64,000 nt of DNA from Deltaproteobacteria bacterium (GTDB lineage Bacteria; Desulfobacterota; Desulfomonilia; UBA1062), in the NCBI GenBank assembly GCA_015486075.1, contig WFSG01000041.1:1-64000 (forward strand). Reading direction: 5' to 3'. How positions within the stretch are numbered: position 1 is the stretch's first letter; each line of letters starts with the position of its first letter. A program made the translations under genes and the position numbers. Positions 25,381 through 34,480 of this stretch are shown piece by piece. The notes beneath the pieces are model-generated. The model was not told the DNA's origin. It saw nothing but the letters and a program-made list of their open reading frames with translations, and made no database searches.

Positions 25381-26658
25381 TTAGAAGAGTTTTTTCATGA
25401 CTATTGTCTGGCTTCTCTTCGGGCCTAGTGAGATGAGGGATGCCTTTATGTTAAGGCTGTTTTCAATGTATTCTATGTAACCCCTGCAGTTCTTGGGGAG
25501 CTTATCAAAGCTTGTAATGTCTGATATGTTTTCCTGCCAGCCAGGTAGCTCTTCGTACACAGGTTCTATGTCGGGGTAAAGCTCTAGGTCGGCGGGCATG
25601 TCTTCCATTACACCATTACTTGTCTTATAGGCCACTGCCACTTTTATGGTATCAAGACCCGATAGAACGTCCAGCTTTGTTATTGCCAGATAAGATGCCG
25701 AGTTTAGCCTTGTTGAATGTCTTAATGCCACAAGGTCCAGCCAGCCGCACCGTCTTGGCCTGCCCGTAGTGGCACCGTATTCACCTCCGAATGCTCTCAA
25801 CCTTTCTCCTATATCGTCGTTTAGCTCGGTTGGAAATGGTCCTTCGCCGACCCTTGTGGTGTATGCCTTGCAAATACCTACCACTGTGTCTATCTGCGTG
25901 GGTCCTATCCCTGTCCCAGCACATGCAAAACCAGCGGTTGTGTTTGATGATGTTACATAAGGGTAGGTACCATGGTCAATATCTAGCAATGCCCCCTGCG
26001 CCCCCTCGAACAGAAGATTCTTGCCCTGGTCCAGTGCCTTGTTTAAAAATATGGAAGTATTAGTGATAAAGGGTTCCAACTGGGTACCATAAGAGATGTA
26101 CTGGTCGAAGATGGCATCCTTATCTAGACCTTTGGATTCAAGTATCTTGACAATGTATCCCTGCTTTTCCTCGAATATAGTATCAAGTTTTTTCCTGAAC
26201 AGTTCTTCATTTATTATGTCTATCATCCTTATACCACTGCGTTTTACCTTGTCTTCGTACGCTGGCCCAATACCGCGACCAGTTGTGCCGAGCCTCTGGG
26301 TATCTCTTAGATGGTCTATTGTCTTGTGATATGGCATGATCACATGTGCGCGTTCACTTATAAGCACTGTCTCTGGAGATACATTATGTCCTGCTTCTCT
26401 TAGTTCCTTCATTTCTCCAAGTAGTACCTCGGGATCGACCACTACGCCGGGGCCAATGACACATGCCTTGCCCCTGTGTAGTATACCGGATGGTATAAGA
26501 TGGAGTATTACCTTGTTGTCGCCAATGACCAAGGTATGACCAGCGTTGTTGCCACCCTGGAACCTTATTACTACGTCGGCGCGCTCGGTCATGAGGTCAA
26601 CAACCTTGCCCTTTCCCTCGTCACCCCACTGGGTGCCCACTACTACTATACATGCCAT
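25381..26658 (-). CDS. purA: Adenylosuccinate synthetase
   Basis: This 425-residue GTP-dependent ligase joins IMP and aspartate in AMP synthesis. The N-terminal phosphate loop GTQWGDEGKGKVVD (about 7-20), the FQGGNNAGHT IMP-binding segment, GPAYEDKVKRSGIR and the C-terminal base-binding region (SLGPKRSQT) are all intact. The length matches the family (about 430). The ATG follows GAGGTGTGAG. It lies about 150 bases downstream of serA on the same strand and may be cotranscribed. Confidence 0.97.
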   Translation of the reverse strand: MACIVVVGTQWGDEGKGKVVDLMTERADVVIRFQGGNNAGHTLVIGDNKVILHLIPSGILHRGKACVIGPGVVVDPEVLLGEMKELREAGHNVSPETVLISERAHVIMPYHKTIDHLRDTQRLGTTGRGIGPAYEDKVKRSGIRMIDIINEELFRKKLDTIFEEKQGYIVKILESKGLDKDAIFDQYISYGTQLEPFITNTSIFLNKALDQGKNLLFEGAQGALLDIDHGTYPYVTSSNTTAGFACAGTGIGPTQIDTVVGICKAYTTRVGEGPFPTELNDDIGERLRAFGGEYGATTGRPRRCGWLDLVALRHSTRLNSASYLAITKLDVLSGLDTIKVAVAYKTSNGVMEDMPADLELYPDIEPVYEELPGWQENISDITSFDKLPKNCRGYIEYIENSLNIKASLISLGPKRSQTIVMKKLF

Positions 26659-26809
26659 CTCACACCTCTATGTCTTGGTAATGCCACATTGAAATCAGGA
26701 CCTCTAGCCTTGCTTGTGTTAGCATCTGTTACCCGTGCACCTGTCCTTTGCTTGTTTTTATATAACCTACATCCTCTGTATCTGTACCGATCCTTATCAC
26801 GTCCTGGGT

Positions 26810-28384
26810 TTACAGGATTACCTGCTGTACCGAGATTATGTTGGGTATATCTTCCAGCTTTTGAATTACCTTGTCCGGCACCTCTGAATCCAGGTTTATA
26901 ATTATAATGGCAGTACCCTGCTCCCTATCTCGGCCCAAGAAGAGGCGGGCTATGTTTATATCTGCATCACCGAGCACTATGCCTATGTTACCCACCGTGC
27001 CGGGGAGATCCCTGTTATATATGACCAACATGTTCCTTTCAGGGATTACTTCTATTGGGTAGTTGTCTATCTTTACTATCCTTAGGTCGTGGGGTTTAAA
27101 AAGGGAGCCGGCCATGGTTCTTGTGCCGGAATCCAGGTCGACCTGGACTTCTATCATGTTAGAATAGGTCTCTGTCTTTGAAGACTTGGACTCAACCACG
27201 TCTATACCCCTTTCTTTTGCTATGAATGGGGCATTTACGTTGTTTACATCACTTACCATGGCAGAGAATATGCCCTTTAGTAAGGAGACCGTAACTGGAG
27301 ATGCCTCGAGTTCTGCAATGTCTCCGCTATAACTGACGTTTATTCTCTTGATCCTGCCTGTGAATACCTGACCTGCAAACACTCCCATCTTCTCTGCCAA
27401 CTCTGCATAGGGCATTACCCTAGGTAGTACCTCTGGTGCTACAGATGGGGCGTTTAGCGCGTTTGCTATTACACCTTTCTTGAGATAATCTATGATCTGA
27501 TGTGCCACTGCAACAGCCACGTTTTCCTGTGCCTCTTCAGTGGATGCACCGAGATGGGGTGTGCATATAACCTTTGGATGCTTTACAAGTGTCCAGTCAT
27601 CGGGTGGTTCCTTCTCATACACGTCTATGGCAGCCCCTGCCACCTTTCCAGAGTCAATAGCCTCAATAAGGGCGTCATTGTCTATGAGTGGGCCTCTTGC
27701 ACAGTTTATAATCATGACTCCGTCCTTCATCTTCTCGAAGGCTTCCTTGTTTATTATGCCCCTTGTCTCCTTCGTGAGCGGTGTATGTATGGTTATGTAA
27801 TCAGATCTGGTATAGATCTCGTCTAGCTCAACTATCTCTACACCCATTTTCTCGGCAACTTCTTTTGATATAAAGGGGTCATATGCTATCACGTTCATCT
27901 TAAAACCCTGGGCCCTGGATGCAACAATAGATCCTACTCTGCCCATACCTATAATACCAAGTGTCTTGTTGAAGACTTCCCTACCCGAGAACTTTTTCTT
28001 TTCCCACTTTTCTGCCTTCATGGATGCAACTGCCTGGGGTATGTTTCTGGTCAGGGCCATCATCATGGCTATAGTATGCTCACCCGTTGTTATGGAATTA
28101 CCGCCGGGCGTGTTCATGACAAGTATTCCGCGTTTACTAGCGGCTGGTATGTCTATGTTATCTACGCCTATGCCTGCCCTGCCTATTGCTTTTAGCTTGG
28201 TGGCCTTCTCTATTACATCTGGAGTGACCTTTGTTGCAGATCTCACTACAAGTGCATCATAATCACCGATTATCTTTTTCAGCTCTTCCTTGTCTAGACC
28301 TGTCTTTACGTCAACATCCAGACCACCTTGCCTTAAGATTTCAACCCCTTTCTCCGAGAGCTTGTCGCTAACTAGTACTTTCAA
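26810..28384 (-). CDS. serA: D-3-phosphoglycerate dehydrogenase
   Basis: This 524-residue enzyme starts serine synthesis by oxidising 3-phosphoglycerate. It shows the long form of the family: catalytic and NAD-binding domains (GMGRVGSIVASRAQGF near 148, INCARGPLIDNDAL, and the catalytic HLGASTEEAQ), then an intervening ASB domain, then a C-terminal ACT domain (about 450-524, RDLPGTVGNIGIVLGDADIN). The ACT domain implies serine feedback. The start is TTG (28384) behind AAGGAGG. Upstream is a minus-strand promoter at 28421-28449. Confidence 0.96.
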   Translation of the reverse strand: MKVLVSDKLSEKGVEILRQGGLDVDVKTGLDKEELKKIIGDYDALVVRSATKVTPDVIEKATKLKAIGRAGIGVDNIDIPAASKRGILVMNTPGGNSITTGEHTIAMMMALTRNIPQAVASMKAEKWEKKKFSGREVFNKTLGIIGMGRVGSIVASRAQGFKMNVIAYDPFISKEVAEKMGVEIVELDEIYTRSDYITIHTPLTKETRGIINKEAFEKMKDGVMIINCARGPLIDNDALIEAIDSGKVAGAAIDVYEKEPPDDWTLVKHPKVICTPHLGASTEEAQENVAVAVAHQIIDYLKKGVIANALNAPSVAPEVLPRVMPYAELAEKMGVFAGQVFTGRIKRINVSYSGDIAELEASPVTVSLLKGIFSAMVSDVNNVNAPFIAKERGIDVVESKSSKTETYSNMIEVQVDLDSGTRTMAGSLFKPHDLRIVKIDNYPIEVIPERNMLVIYNRDLPGTVGNIGIVLGDADINIARLFLGRDREQGTAIIIINLDSEVPDKVIQKLEDIPNIISVQQVIL

Positions 28385-28420
28385 ACCCGCCTCCTTGGCT
28401 TACTTTTTTAGGCACCGTCT

Positions 28421-28449
28421 CTACTAACAGAAGGTCATACTCATGTCAA
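28421..28449 (-). promoter_or_regulatory. Candidate serA promoter
   Basis: On the minus strand TTGACA (28449-28444), a 17-base spacer, and TAGTAG (28426-28421) precede the serA TTG start by about 37 bases. The -10 box is weak but the -35 box is consensus. Confidence 0.5.
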
Positions 28450-28598
28450 TAAAAAGCAAGGTTGTGGTCCATAATATAGATGCGTTCTAGCTCTGGGAGC
28501 TCTTATACCATGGGTTAGGTGATGGGCTGGGTCATCAGCATCCATCTCTTATTAGCCTTTAGAGTAAAGACATACATTATAGGTTCCGGGCCTAGGTA

Positions 28599-28626
28599 TT
28601 GACTTTGGTCAATGGATATATATTAT
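28599..28626 (+). promoter_or_regulatory. Candidate promoter of the pectinacetylesterase-family gene
   Basis: TTGACT (28599-28604), 16 bases, and TATTAT (28621-28626) give a start near 28633 and a leader of about 175 bases. This leader contains a short ORF and a long hairpin, described separately. Confidence 0.55.
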
Positions 28627-28694
28627 TAAAATGGTTATTTCTTGTTGATTAACTATGTTATGGCGTCTCTTTTCCACATTGAAGGAGGACAATC

Positions 28695-28730
28695 GTGATC
28701 TATGTGTTGTCTACATACAAAGTAGGCTAG
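28695..28730 (+). CDS. Putative 11-residue leader peptide
   Basis: GAAGGAGG (28681-28688) is followed after six bases by GTG, opening a frame that encodes MIYVLSTYKVG and stops at TAG (28728-28730). The stop lies inside the left arm of the downstream 21-bp hairpin, so a ribosome paused there would block the hairpin. An overlapping frame from ATG at 28702 (MCCLHTK) is less well spaced. Translation is inferred from the ribosome-binding site and position only. Confidence 0.4.
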   Translation: MIYVLSTYKVG

Positions 28731-28787
28731 TTCTGCCCCTGGTGGATCTTTGAGAGTGATACCAGGGGCAGAACTAGCCTAGCCTTT
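28723..28787 (+). terminator. 21-bp hairpin with short U-run (possible attenuator)
   Basis: The left arm (28723-28743) and right arm (28761-28781) are perfectly complementary over 21 bases with a 17-base loop, and the right arm runs into AGCCTTTTG, a four-U run on the plus strand. It is 29 bases before the esterase ATG. No plus-strand gene precedes it for 3.4 kb, so it is unlikely to end an upstream operon. It is better explained as an attenuator or an mRNA-stabilising structure. Confidence 0.6.
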
Positions 28788-28810
28788 TGTAACAAAACAA
28801 GGAGGTAAAG

Positions 28811-30037
28811 ATGAAGCGTTCAACGTATATAAAAATGGCGACCATTTTTCTTGCAACAATCTTAGCTGCTTCGATTTCTTTTGCCAATGATAACTGTTCT
28901 GGCTTCTTGGTTCCGGACATACCAGGTGTATGGACGAAGATAATACCCTCAGAGGTTTATCCGGACTTCGAGTACAATGGTCTGAAACCGGGATGTGCTG
29001 CATGTCCTGGTTGCAACCCGGAGTACTCCTTCTTCGTGAAGGGTGGAGTCAAGGATAATCTGGTTATCTATTTTGAGGGTGGTGGAGCTTGCTGGGATTC
29101 CATGAACTGTCTTTACGTGCCCACGTACACCCAGGAAGTGAATGTAGACGAGGATGCCCTGAACAATTACAAGAGTGGAATCTTTGATACAGATAACCCA
29201 GGTAATCCATTCAAGGGATGGTATTTTGTGTTCATACCGTACTGCACTGGTGACATCCACTGGGGTGCTACGGATACGGTCTACCAGGACTATCTTGATC
29301 AGATTCCAGGCGTAGATAGCTGGACCATTCATCACAGAGGCTTTGTGAATTTCCAGGTGGTTCTAAAGTGGGTAACTGACAATTTCCTGTGGCCAAGAAA
29401 AATATTCGTAACAGGGAGCAGTGCCGGTGGTTACGGTGCGATCATGGCCTTTCCTTACATCAAGCAGGCATTCCCATTTTCCATGGTATATGTGCTTGGT
29501 GACGCAGCAAACGGTGTTATAGGCCAGGATTTCCAGAACAGCTCCATATACAACTGGAATATCCAGATCCCCACATGGATACCTGGTTTCGAAAATGGCT
29601 ATACACCTGACATAACCATGGAAGATGTGTACGTGGATATTGCACGCTATTATCCCTTTAGCAAGCTTTCTCAGTTTTCAACTGCATGGGACTGGAACCA
29701 AACATTTTTCTACTATGTGATGCTGGATCTATATAACCCCGGCGACTGGCAGACAGGTTGGACAAGCGTATGGTGTGACTGGCATAACCAGATGTATACC
29801 TACGTACACGAGACCGCTGACAAGGCTCCCAACTACAGGTATTACATAGGTGCAGGCCAGTACCACACAATAATGGGCTCTCCACAGTTTTATACCGAGA
29901 AGTCGGCAGGAGAACTTTACTCTGAGTGGGTAAGGGCCATGGTAAGGAACCCGTTTGGCGTGTTTGGTGGTCCCCTGCAAGGGAAGTGGAAGAACCTGGA
30001 ATGCAAGGACTGTCAGGATCCTGTCCCTTGCCAGTAG
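28811..30037 (+). CDS. Secreted pectinacetylesterase/Notum-family serine hydrolase
   Basis: This 408-residue protein has a Sec signal peptide (about 1-26, ending ISFA-ND) and the pectinacetylesterase fold: the oxyanion segment YFEGGGACWDSMNC (about 87-100), nucleophile elbow TGSSAGGYGA (Ser about 204), an Asp in LGDAANG, and a His in GAGQYHTIM. Ten or more cysteines, including GCAACPGC and the C-terminal ECKDCQDPVPC, suggest disulfides and an exported location. Substrates in the family are acetyl or acyl esters of polysaccharides or polymers. The bacterial substrate is unknown. Isoleucine codons are more mixed (ATT/ATC/ATA) than in the neighbours, a weak hint of transfer. Confidence 0.8.
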   Translation: MKRSTYIKMATIFLATILAASISFANDNCSGFLVPDIPGVWTKIIPSEVYPDFEYNGLKPGCAACPGCNPEYSFFVKGGVKDNLVIYFEGGGACWDSMNCLYVPTYTQEVNVDEDALNNYKSGIFDTDNPGNPFKGWYFVFIPYCTGDIHWGATDTVYQDYLDQIPGVDSWTIHHRGFVNFQVVLKWVTDNFLWPRKIFVTGSSAGGYGAIMAFPYIKQAFPFSMVYVLGDAANGVIGQDFQNSSIYNWNIQIPTWIPGFENGYTPDITMEDVYVDIARYYPFSKLSQFSTAWDWNQTFFYYVMLDLYNPGDWQTGWTSVWCDWHNQMYTYVHETADKAPNYRYYIGAGQYHTIMGSPQFYTEKSAGELYSEWVRAMVRNPFGVFGGPLQGKWKNLECKDCQDPVPCQ

Positions 30038-30093
30038 ATAAGCTCAAGTTGTATTTTAGAAAAACTTGTATAAAACCTGAGGTTCGAGAGGTT

Positions 30094-30137
30094 AAAGGGT
30101 GCCTGCCACTGAAATGAAAGCGTACCAGGCACCCTTT
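30094..30137 (+). terminator. Hairpin terminator after the esterase gene
   Basis: AAAGGGTGCCTG (30094-30105) and CAGGCACCCTTT (30126-30137) form a perfect 12-pair stem with a 20-base loop, 57 bases after the esterase stop. The terminal T-run is short (three), but A-T ends make it symmetrical, so it may stop phoU transcripts from the other side as well. Confidence 0.6.
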
Positions 30138-30191
30138 GCCATTTCACTGTGCAGAACACCATAATATAATGCCTGTGACTAAATGATAAGC

Positions 30192-30854
30192 CTAGTTCTC
30201 ATCATCCACGTGGTGCTTAATGACTCTTCCCTCGACCATGTATATCACGTCCTCTGAGATATTTGTACTCAGGTCTGCCACCCTCTCCATGTTGTTGGCT
30301 ATCCTTATAAGGTGTAGAGATCTCTCTATGGTGGTGGGGTCTGATGTCATGAACGTGATTAGTTCCCTTATAATCTGGTCCCTAAGGCCATCAACAATGC
30401 TGTCCCTCTCACACACGTCCTTTGCTAGCACTGCATCCTCTTCCACGAAAGAGTGTATGCTATCGTCTAGCATACCCATTACGGTCTCTGCCATCCTGGG
30501 TATATCTATTAGTGGTTTTACCTGAGGTTTCTCTATAAGGTAAAGGGCATGGCCACATATGTTTACTGCATGGTCACCCATTCTTTCAAGGGTAGACGTT
30601 ATCTTTGATATCATGAGTATGGTTCTCAGTGTCTTTCCTGCTGGCTGGTGCTGGGCTATGAGTGCCACGCACTGTTCATCTAGCTCTATCTCAAACTCGT
30701 TTGCCCTTGGTTCATCATTCTCCATGACACCTAAAAGAAGGTCTTTATCCTTCTCCTTCAGACCCTTGATGCTCCTCTCAAGCATGGATTCTACAAGGGA
30801 CGCAAACCGAACCAGGCTCTCCTTTATGTTGACCAGCTTCTTCTCTACTATCAT
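30192..30854 (-). CDS. phoU: Phosphate signalling protein PhoU
   Basis: This 220-residue all-helical protein has two PhoU repeats, each with the metal-binding E(K)xxxD pattern, for example VCERDSIVDGLRDQIIREL and MENDEPRANEFEIELDEQC. PhoU links the Pst transporter to the PhoR kinase and represses the Pho response when phosphate is plentiful. It is the last gene of the pst unit, 94 bases after pstB. Length matches the family. Confidence 0.95.
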   Translation of the reverse strand: MIVEKKLVNIKESLVRFASLVESMLERSIKGLKEKDKDLLLGVMENDEPRANEFEIELDEQCVALIAQHQPAGKTLRTILMISKITSTLERMGDHAVNICGHALYLIEKPQVKPLIDIPRMAETVMGMLDDSIHSFVEEDAVLAKDVCERDSIVDGLRDQIIRELITFMTSDPTTIERSLHLIRIANNMERVADLSTNISEDVIYMVEGRVIKHHVDDEN

Positions 30855-30948
30855 TTATCTCCTCCTTCCATGGCGTGAATGATTCTGCTTTTTCATCCAG
30901 CGTCCAAACGTGTATGTCTCGGGTACTAAACCGAGCGAATCGTTTTCA

Positions 30949-31710
30949 TTAGCCAAACCTACCGGCCAAGTATTGTTCTGTCATCTTCTTCTCTGGTACA
31001 GTGAATATCTTGGATGTAGGCCCAAACTCTATGAGCTCGCCAAGGTATAGAAAAGCAGTAAAATCAGATACCCTTGCTGCTTGCTGCATGTTGTGTGTCA
31101 CTATCACTATTGTGTAATCGTTTTTCAATTCCAGGATGAGTTCCTCTATCTTCTTTGTTGATATGGGATCAAGGCTTGCGCAGGGCTCGTCAAAGAGTAT
31201 GACCTCTGGCTCCACTGCAATGCACCTTGCTATGCATATCCTCTGCTGCTGACCCCCAGAGAGCATAAGGGCGTTTTCATTAAGTCTGTTCTGGACCTCT
31301 TCGTAAATGGCTGCCTTCTTAAGGGATTGCTTTACACGTTCCCTTATGAATGACCTGTCTTTGAGACCGTTTATGGTAAGCCCGTAGGCGATATTCTCAA
31401 AGACCGTCTTTGGGAAAGGGTTTGGTTTCTGGAATACCATGCCCACGCGTCTTCTTAGCTCAACCACATCGGTCCTAGGGGAGTATATGTCCTTGCCATC
31501 CAGTAGGATCTGCCCTTTCATGCGTGCCCCTGGTATTAGGTCATTCATGCGGTTTAGAAGCCTGATGAAGGTCGATTTCCCACACCCTGAAGGACCTATT
31601 ATGGCCGTTACCTGATTTGAATATATATCGAGGGAGATATTTTTTAGTACATGGGTCTTTGAGTAAAAGAAGTTGAGGTTTTCTACCTTTATTTTTACCT
31701 CATTTTCCAT
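30949..31710 (-). CDS. pstB: Phosphate ABC transporter ATP-binding protein PstB
   Basis: This 253-residue ATPase drives phosphate import. Walker [10 protein letters not shown] (about 39-47), the PstB-specific [23 protein letters not shown], signature [16 protein letters not shown], and Walker [14 protein letters not shown] are present. It overlaps pstA by eleven bases. The context is pstS-pstC-pstA-pstB-phoU, the standard order. Confidence 0.97.
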   Translation of the reverse strand: MENEVKIKVENLNFFYSKTHVLKNISLDIYSNQVTAIIGPSGCGKSTFIRLLNRMNDLIPGARMKGQILLDGKDIYSPRTDVVELRRRVGMVFQKPNPFPKTVFENIAYGLTINGLKDRSFIRERVKQSLKKAAIYEEVQNRLNENALMLSGGQQQRICIARCIAVEPEVILFDEPCASLDPISTKKIEELILELKNDYTIVIVTHNMQQAARVSDFTAFLYLGELIEFGPTSKIFTVPEKKMTEQYLAGRFG

Positions 31711-32620
31711 ACATCCTCCTCTGTCTCTGTCTCAGTACTATTGCAACGGCTGATACGCTAAGTACAAGGCATAAAAGTATAAGTGCACATCCATAGGCAA
31801 TCTGTGTCTGGATATCAGGGTGTGTACCCTCAGTCATAAGTGCATAGATGTGGTAGGGTAGTGCCATTACCTCCGAGAATATTGAGTGCGGGAATCCCCT
31901 TGTGTAGAACGTGGCAGCAGTGAAAAGGATGGGGGCAGTCTCTCCTGCAACCCTTCCCACGTTAAGTATGACACCCGTAAGTATGCCAGGGAGTGCAGTG
32001 GGTAGTACAACCCTTTTTATGGTGTCCCAATGGGTTGCCCCGAGTGCCAAGGATGCCTCCCTGTATGACTGTGGTACTGCAAGTATTGCATCCTGCGATG
32101 TCGCGATTATGCCGGGTAGTGCCATTATACCCAGTGTGAGGCCACCGGAAAGGATTGATACTCCAAAGCCAAATGCGTTTACAAACACTGCAAAGCCGAA
32201 CAGGCCGAATACAACGGATGGTACACCTGCAAGATTGTTTATGCTTAGGCGTATGATGTTTATGGCCGTGCTTTTTGGGCTGTACTCTGTGAGATAGATA
32301 GCACATGCTAGACCTAGCGGGAATGCAAAGGATATTGATACAAGGGTAAGGTAGATGGTGCCAACGATTGCAGGGGCAATACCGCCTTTTGTCATGGCCA
32401 TTCTGGGAACATCAGTAATAAATTCCCAAGATATCACCCTAATGCCTCTTATGCTTATGAAGTAGATAATAGAACCCAGAAACAGTAGAGTAATGCCTAT
32501 ACACAAAACCAGTAACAGAAAGCCAAGGCCCTGGGATATATCCTTTGCTTTAATGCCGTGGGTTTCAGCACCCTGCATACTTCTGCCTAGTAGTGGTGAT
32601 TTGTCATGTACCTTCTTCAT
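31700..32620 (-). CDS. pstA: Phosphate ABC transporter permease PstA
   Basis: This 306-residue inner-membrane protein has about six hydrophobic helices and the PstA segments [18 protein letters not shown] and [16 protein letters not shown]. The EAA loop [20 protein letters not shown] contacts PstB. It overlaps pstC by four bases (ATGA) and pstB by eleven, indicating tight coupling. It forms the channel with PstC. Confidence 0.96.
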   Translation of the reverse strand: MKKVHDKSPLLGRSMQGAETHGIKAKDISQGLGFLLLVLCIGITLLFLGSIIYFISIRGIRVISWEFITDVPRMAMTKGGIAPAIVGTIYLTLVSISFAFPLGLACAIYLTEYSPKSTAINIIRLSINNLAGVPSVVFGLFGFAVFVNAFGFGVSILSGGLTLGIMALPGIIATSQDAILAVPQSYREASLALGATHWDTIKRVVLPTALPGILTGVILNVGRVAGETAPILFTAATFYTRGFPHSIFSEVMALPYHIYALMTEGTHPDIQTQIAYGCALILLCLVLSVSAVAIVLRQRQRRMYGK

Positions 32621-33495
32621 CGTCCGAGTCCTAGCCTTTCTCTAAACCTCCTACTCACCATCTCTGCAATGATATTGAATATGAATGTGATCACGAATAG
32701 GACTAGACCTATTGCAAATAGCGCGTGAAAGTGGAGGCTACCCACCACGGCCTCCCCCATCTCGGCAGCAATGGTTGCGGTCATGGGCCTCACAGGATCG
32801 AATATGGAACTTGGTATAACAGCAGCCCCCCCAGCCACCATAAGTACAGTCATGGTCTCTCCAACCGCCCTACTCAAACCGAGTATTATTGCCGTGGATA
32901 TACCTGAGCCGGCTGCCGGTATTGTTACCTTTACAAGTGTTTGCCACCTGTTTGCACCAAGCGCGAGCGATGCTTCTTTAAAGCTTCCAGGTACTACGTT
33001 TAAGGCATCTTCTGAAATGCTACACACAGTTGGCGTTGCCATCACACCTAGTATAAGACTTGCAGTAAATGCATTGAAACCCGTTGGTATACCGAAAAAA
33101 CGCTGTACCATGGGGGCCATTATAACCATGCCAAAAAAGCCATAAACTATGGACGGTATGCCTGCGAGTATCTCTATGGCAGGCTTCATTATTGCCCTTT
33201 GTACAGGACCTGCAAGCTCGTGTAGATATAAGGCACTACCAACACCTAAAGGTATGCACACAAATGCCGCACCTGTTGTTACCATGGCTGATCCAAGTAT
33301 GAGGGGAAGTATACCGAAACTTGCCGGGTCGTAAGTAGGATACCAATACTTACCACCTATGAACTCCAGGATGCCTACCTTCTTAAACATTGGTAATGCC
33401 TGGACCAGTAAGGTTATCATTATACCCAACAGGAAGAACAAGGATGAGAAGGCCAGGATGGAGAATATCCACCTGTAAATCCGTTCCTTTGTCAT
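32617..33495 (-). CDS. pstC: Phosphate ABC transporter permease PstC
   Basis: This 292-residue permease has about six hydrophobic helices, the PstC segments FGILPLILGSAMVTTGAAFV and GIPSIVYGFFGMVIMAP, and the EAA loop [20 protein letters not shown]. It is 35 bases downstream of pstS and overlaps pstA. With PstA it forms the phosphate channel. Confidence 0.96.
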   Translation of the reverse strand: MTKERIYRWIFSILAFSSLFFLLGIMITLLVQALPMFKKVGILEFIGGKYWYPTYDPASFGILPLILGSAMVTTGAAFVCIPLGVGSALYLHELAGPVQRAIMKPAIEILAGIPSIVYGFFGMVIMAPMVQRFFGIPTGFNAFTASLILGVMATPTVCSISEDALNVVPGSFKEASLALGANRWQTLVKVTIPAAGSGISTAIILGLSRAVGETMTVLMVAGGAAVIPSSIFDPVRPMTATIAAEMGEAVVGSLHFHALFAIGLVLFVITFIFNIIAEMVSRRFRERLGLGR

Positions 33496-33530
33496 CTACA
33501 CCTCACCACTAAAGAAGCAGATTATGGAAC

Positions 33531-34388
33531 CTAGTGACCATTGTGGCCCGATATACCCACGTAGCCCTGTTCCCTTACAAGTTTCTGGCCCTCTTCGCTT
33601 AGAACGAATTCAATGTAGTTATTTATAATTCCCCTTGGGTTACCGTTCGTGTACATGAAGAGTGGCCTTGAGAGAGGGTACTGGCCTGATATTACCGTTT
33701 TCACGGTGCATGGTATGCCGTCTACCTTCACTGCCTTTACCCTGCTCGAAAGGTAGCCTAAACCTATGTAGCCGATTGCGCCAGGCGTATTGGCAACTGT
33801 TATGGCTACCTGCTTGTTGGATGCTGTTGTGAGTGCATCTGGTCTGACTCGTTCTCCCTTAAGTGCGAGCTTTTCAAAGGCCTCGTACGTTCCGCTCGAG
33901 GTATCTCTAGATACTACCACTATCTTCGTGTTCGTTCCACCCAGGCTAGACCAGCTTGAGACCTTGCCCGTGTATATGTCCAGTATCTGGTTTGTGCTAA
34001 GATGGTCTACGGGGTTTGAGGGGTGCACGATAACAGCGATTCCGTCCTTTGCAACTATAATTTCGTGTGGATATACACCCTTTGACTTGGCCTTTATTAC
34101 CTCGTTTTTCTCCATGGGTCTTGAGGTATCTGCAATGTCCGTGGAGCCATCTATCAGGGATGCGATCCCGAACCCTGAGCCCCCTCCTTGGACGGATATG
34201 TTCACGCCGGGGTGCCTATCCATGAATACCTCTGCAGTTGCCTGTGCTATGGGTAGGACCGTAGTGGAGCCCTTTATTGTAATGGTCAGCTGTCCTGCTT
34301 TAAGCGTTGTAGTAAAGATGCTTGAAGCTAACGCGATGAAGAGAAACATGATGCCAGTATGTCCGCACATGATTATGATTTTCTTCAT
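33531..34388 (-). CDS. pstS: Phosphate-binding protein PstS
   Basis: This 285-residue periplasmic protein has a signal peptide (about 1-31) and the phosphate-site motifs GSTTVLPIAQ (about 40-49), QGGGSGFGIASLIDGSTDIADTS, and RDTSSGTYEAFEKLAL. The start has a strong GGAGG site after a run of A. A promoter with a PHO-box-like direct repeat precedes it. It captures phosphate for PstCAB. Confidence 0.95.
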   Translation of the reverse strand: MKKIIIMCGHTGIMFLFIALASSIFTTTLKAGQLTITIKGSTTVLPIAQATAEVFMDRHPGVNISVQGGGSGFGIASLIDGSTDIADTSRPMEKNEVIKAKSKGVYPHEIIVAKDGIAVIVHPSNPVDHLSTNQILDIYTGKVSSWSSLGGTNTKIVVVSRDTSSGTYEAFEKLALKGERVRPDALTTASNKQVAITVANTPGAIGYIGLGYLSSRVKAVKVDGIPCTVKTVISGQYPLSRPLFMYTNGNPRGIINNYIEFVLSEEGQKLVREQGYVGISGHNGH

Positions 34389-34450
34389 GGCTTTCCTCCT
34401 TTTTTTTTACATTTATCTTGTGAAATGCACTATCAGCTAGTTATTAAGCT

Positions 34451-34480
34451 ATTATAAAACTATTGTTAATTTTCTGTTAA
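34451..34480 (-). promoter_or_regulatory. Candidate PhoB-controlled pstS promoter
   Basis: A consensus -10 box TATAAT (34456-34451, minus strand) lies just downstream of a 7-4-7 direct repeat: TTAACAG, AAAA, TTAACAA (34480-34463). The repeat resembles a PHO box in its spacing (11-base period) but reads in the inverse sense, as CTGTTAA on the plus strand. It overlaps the phoR stop codon. No -35 box is present, as expected for an activator-dependent promoter. Confidence 0.45.

Larger units (their letters stand above)
28385..28810. other. Divergent serA / esterase control region
   Basis: These 426 bases lie between two divergent genes and hold no long ORF. From left to right I see the serA promoter (28421-28449), the esterase promoter (28599-28626), a strong ribosome-binding site with an 11-codon ORF (28683-28730), and a 21-bp hairpin (28723-28781) ending 29 bases before the esterase start. 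The stretch 28450-28598 holds nothing I can name. Confidence 0.6.

Noticed and set aside
33790-34440. 216-codon plus-strand frame antisense to pstS
   Set aside because: It covers the pstS gene exactly out of phase and has antisense-type composition. PstS motifs are clear.
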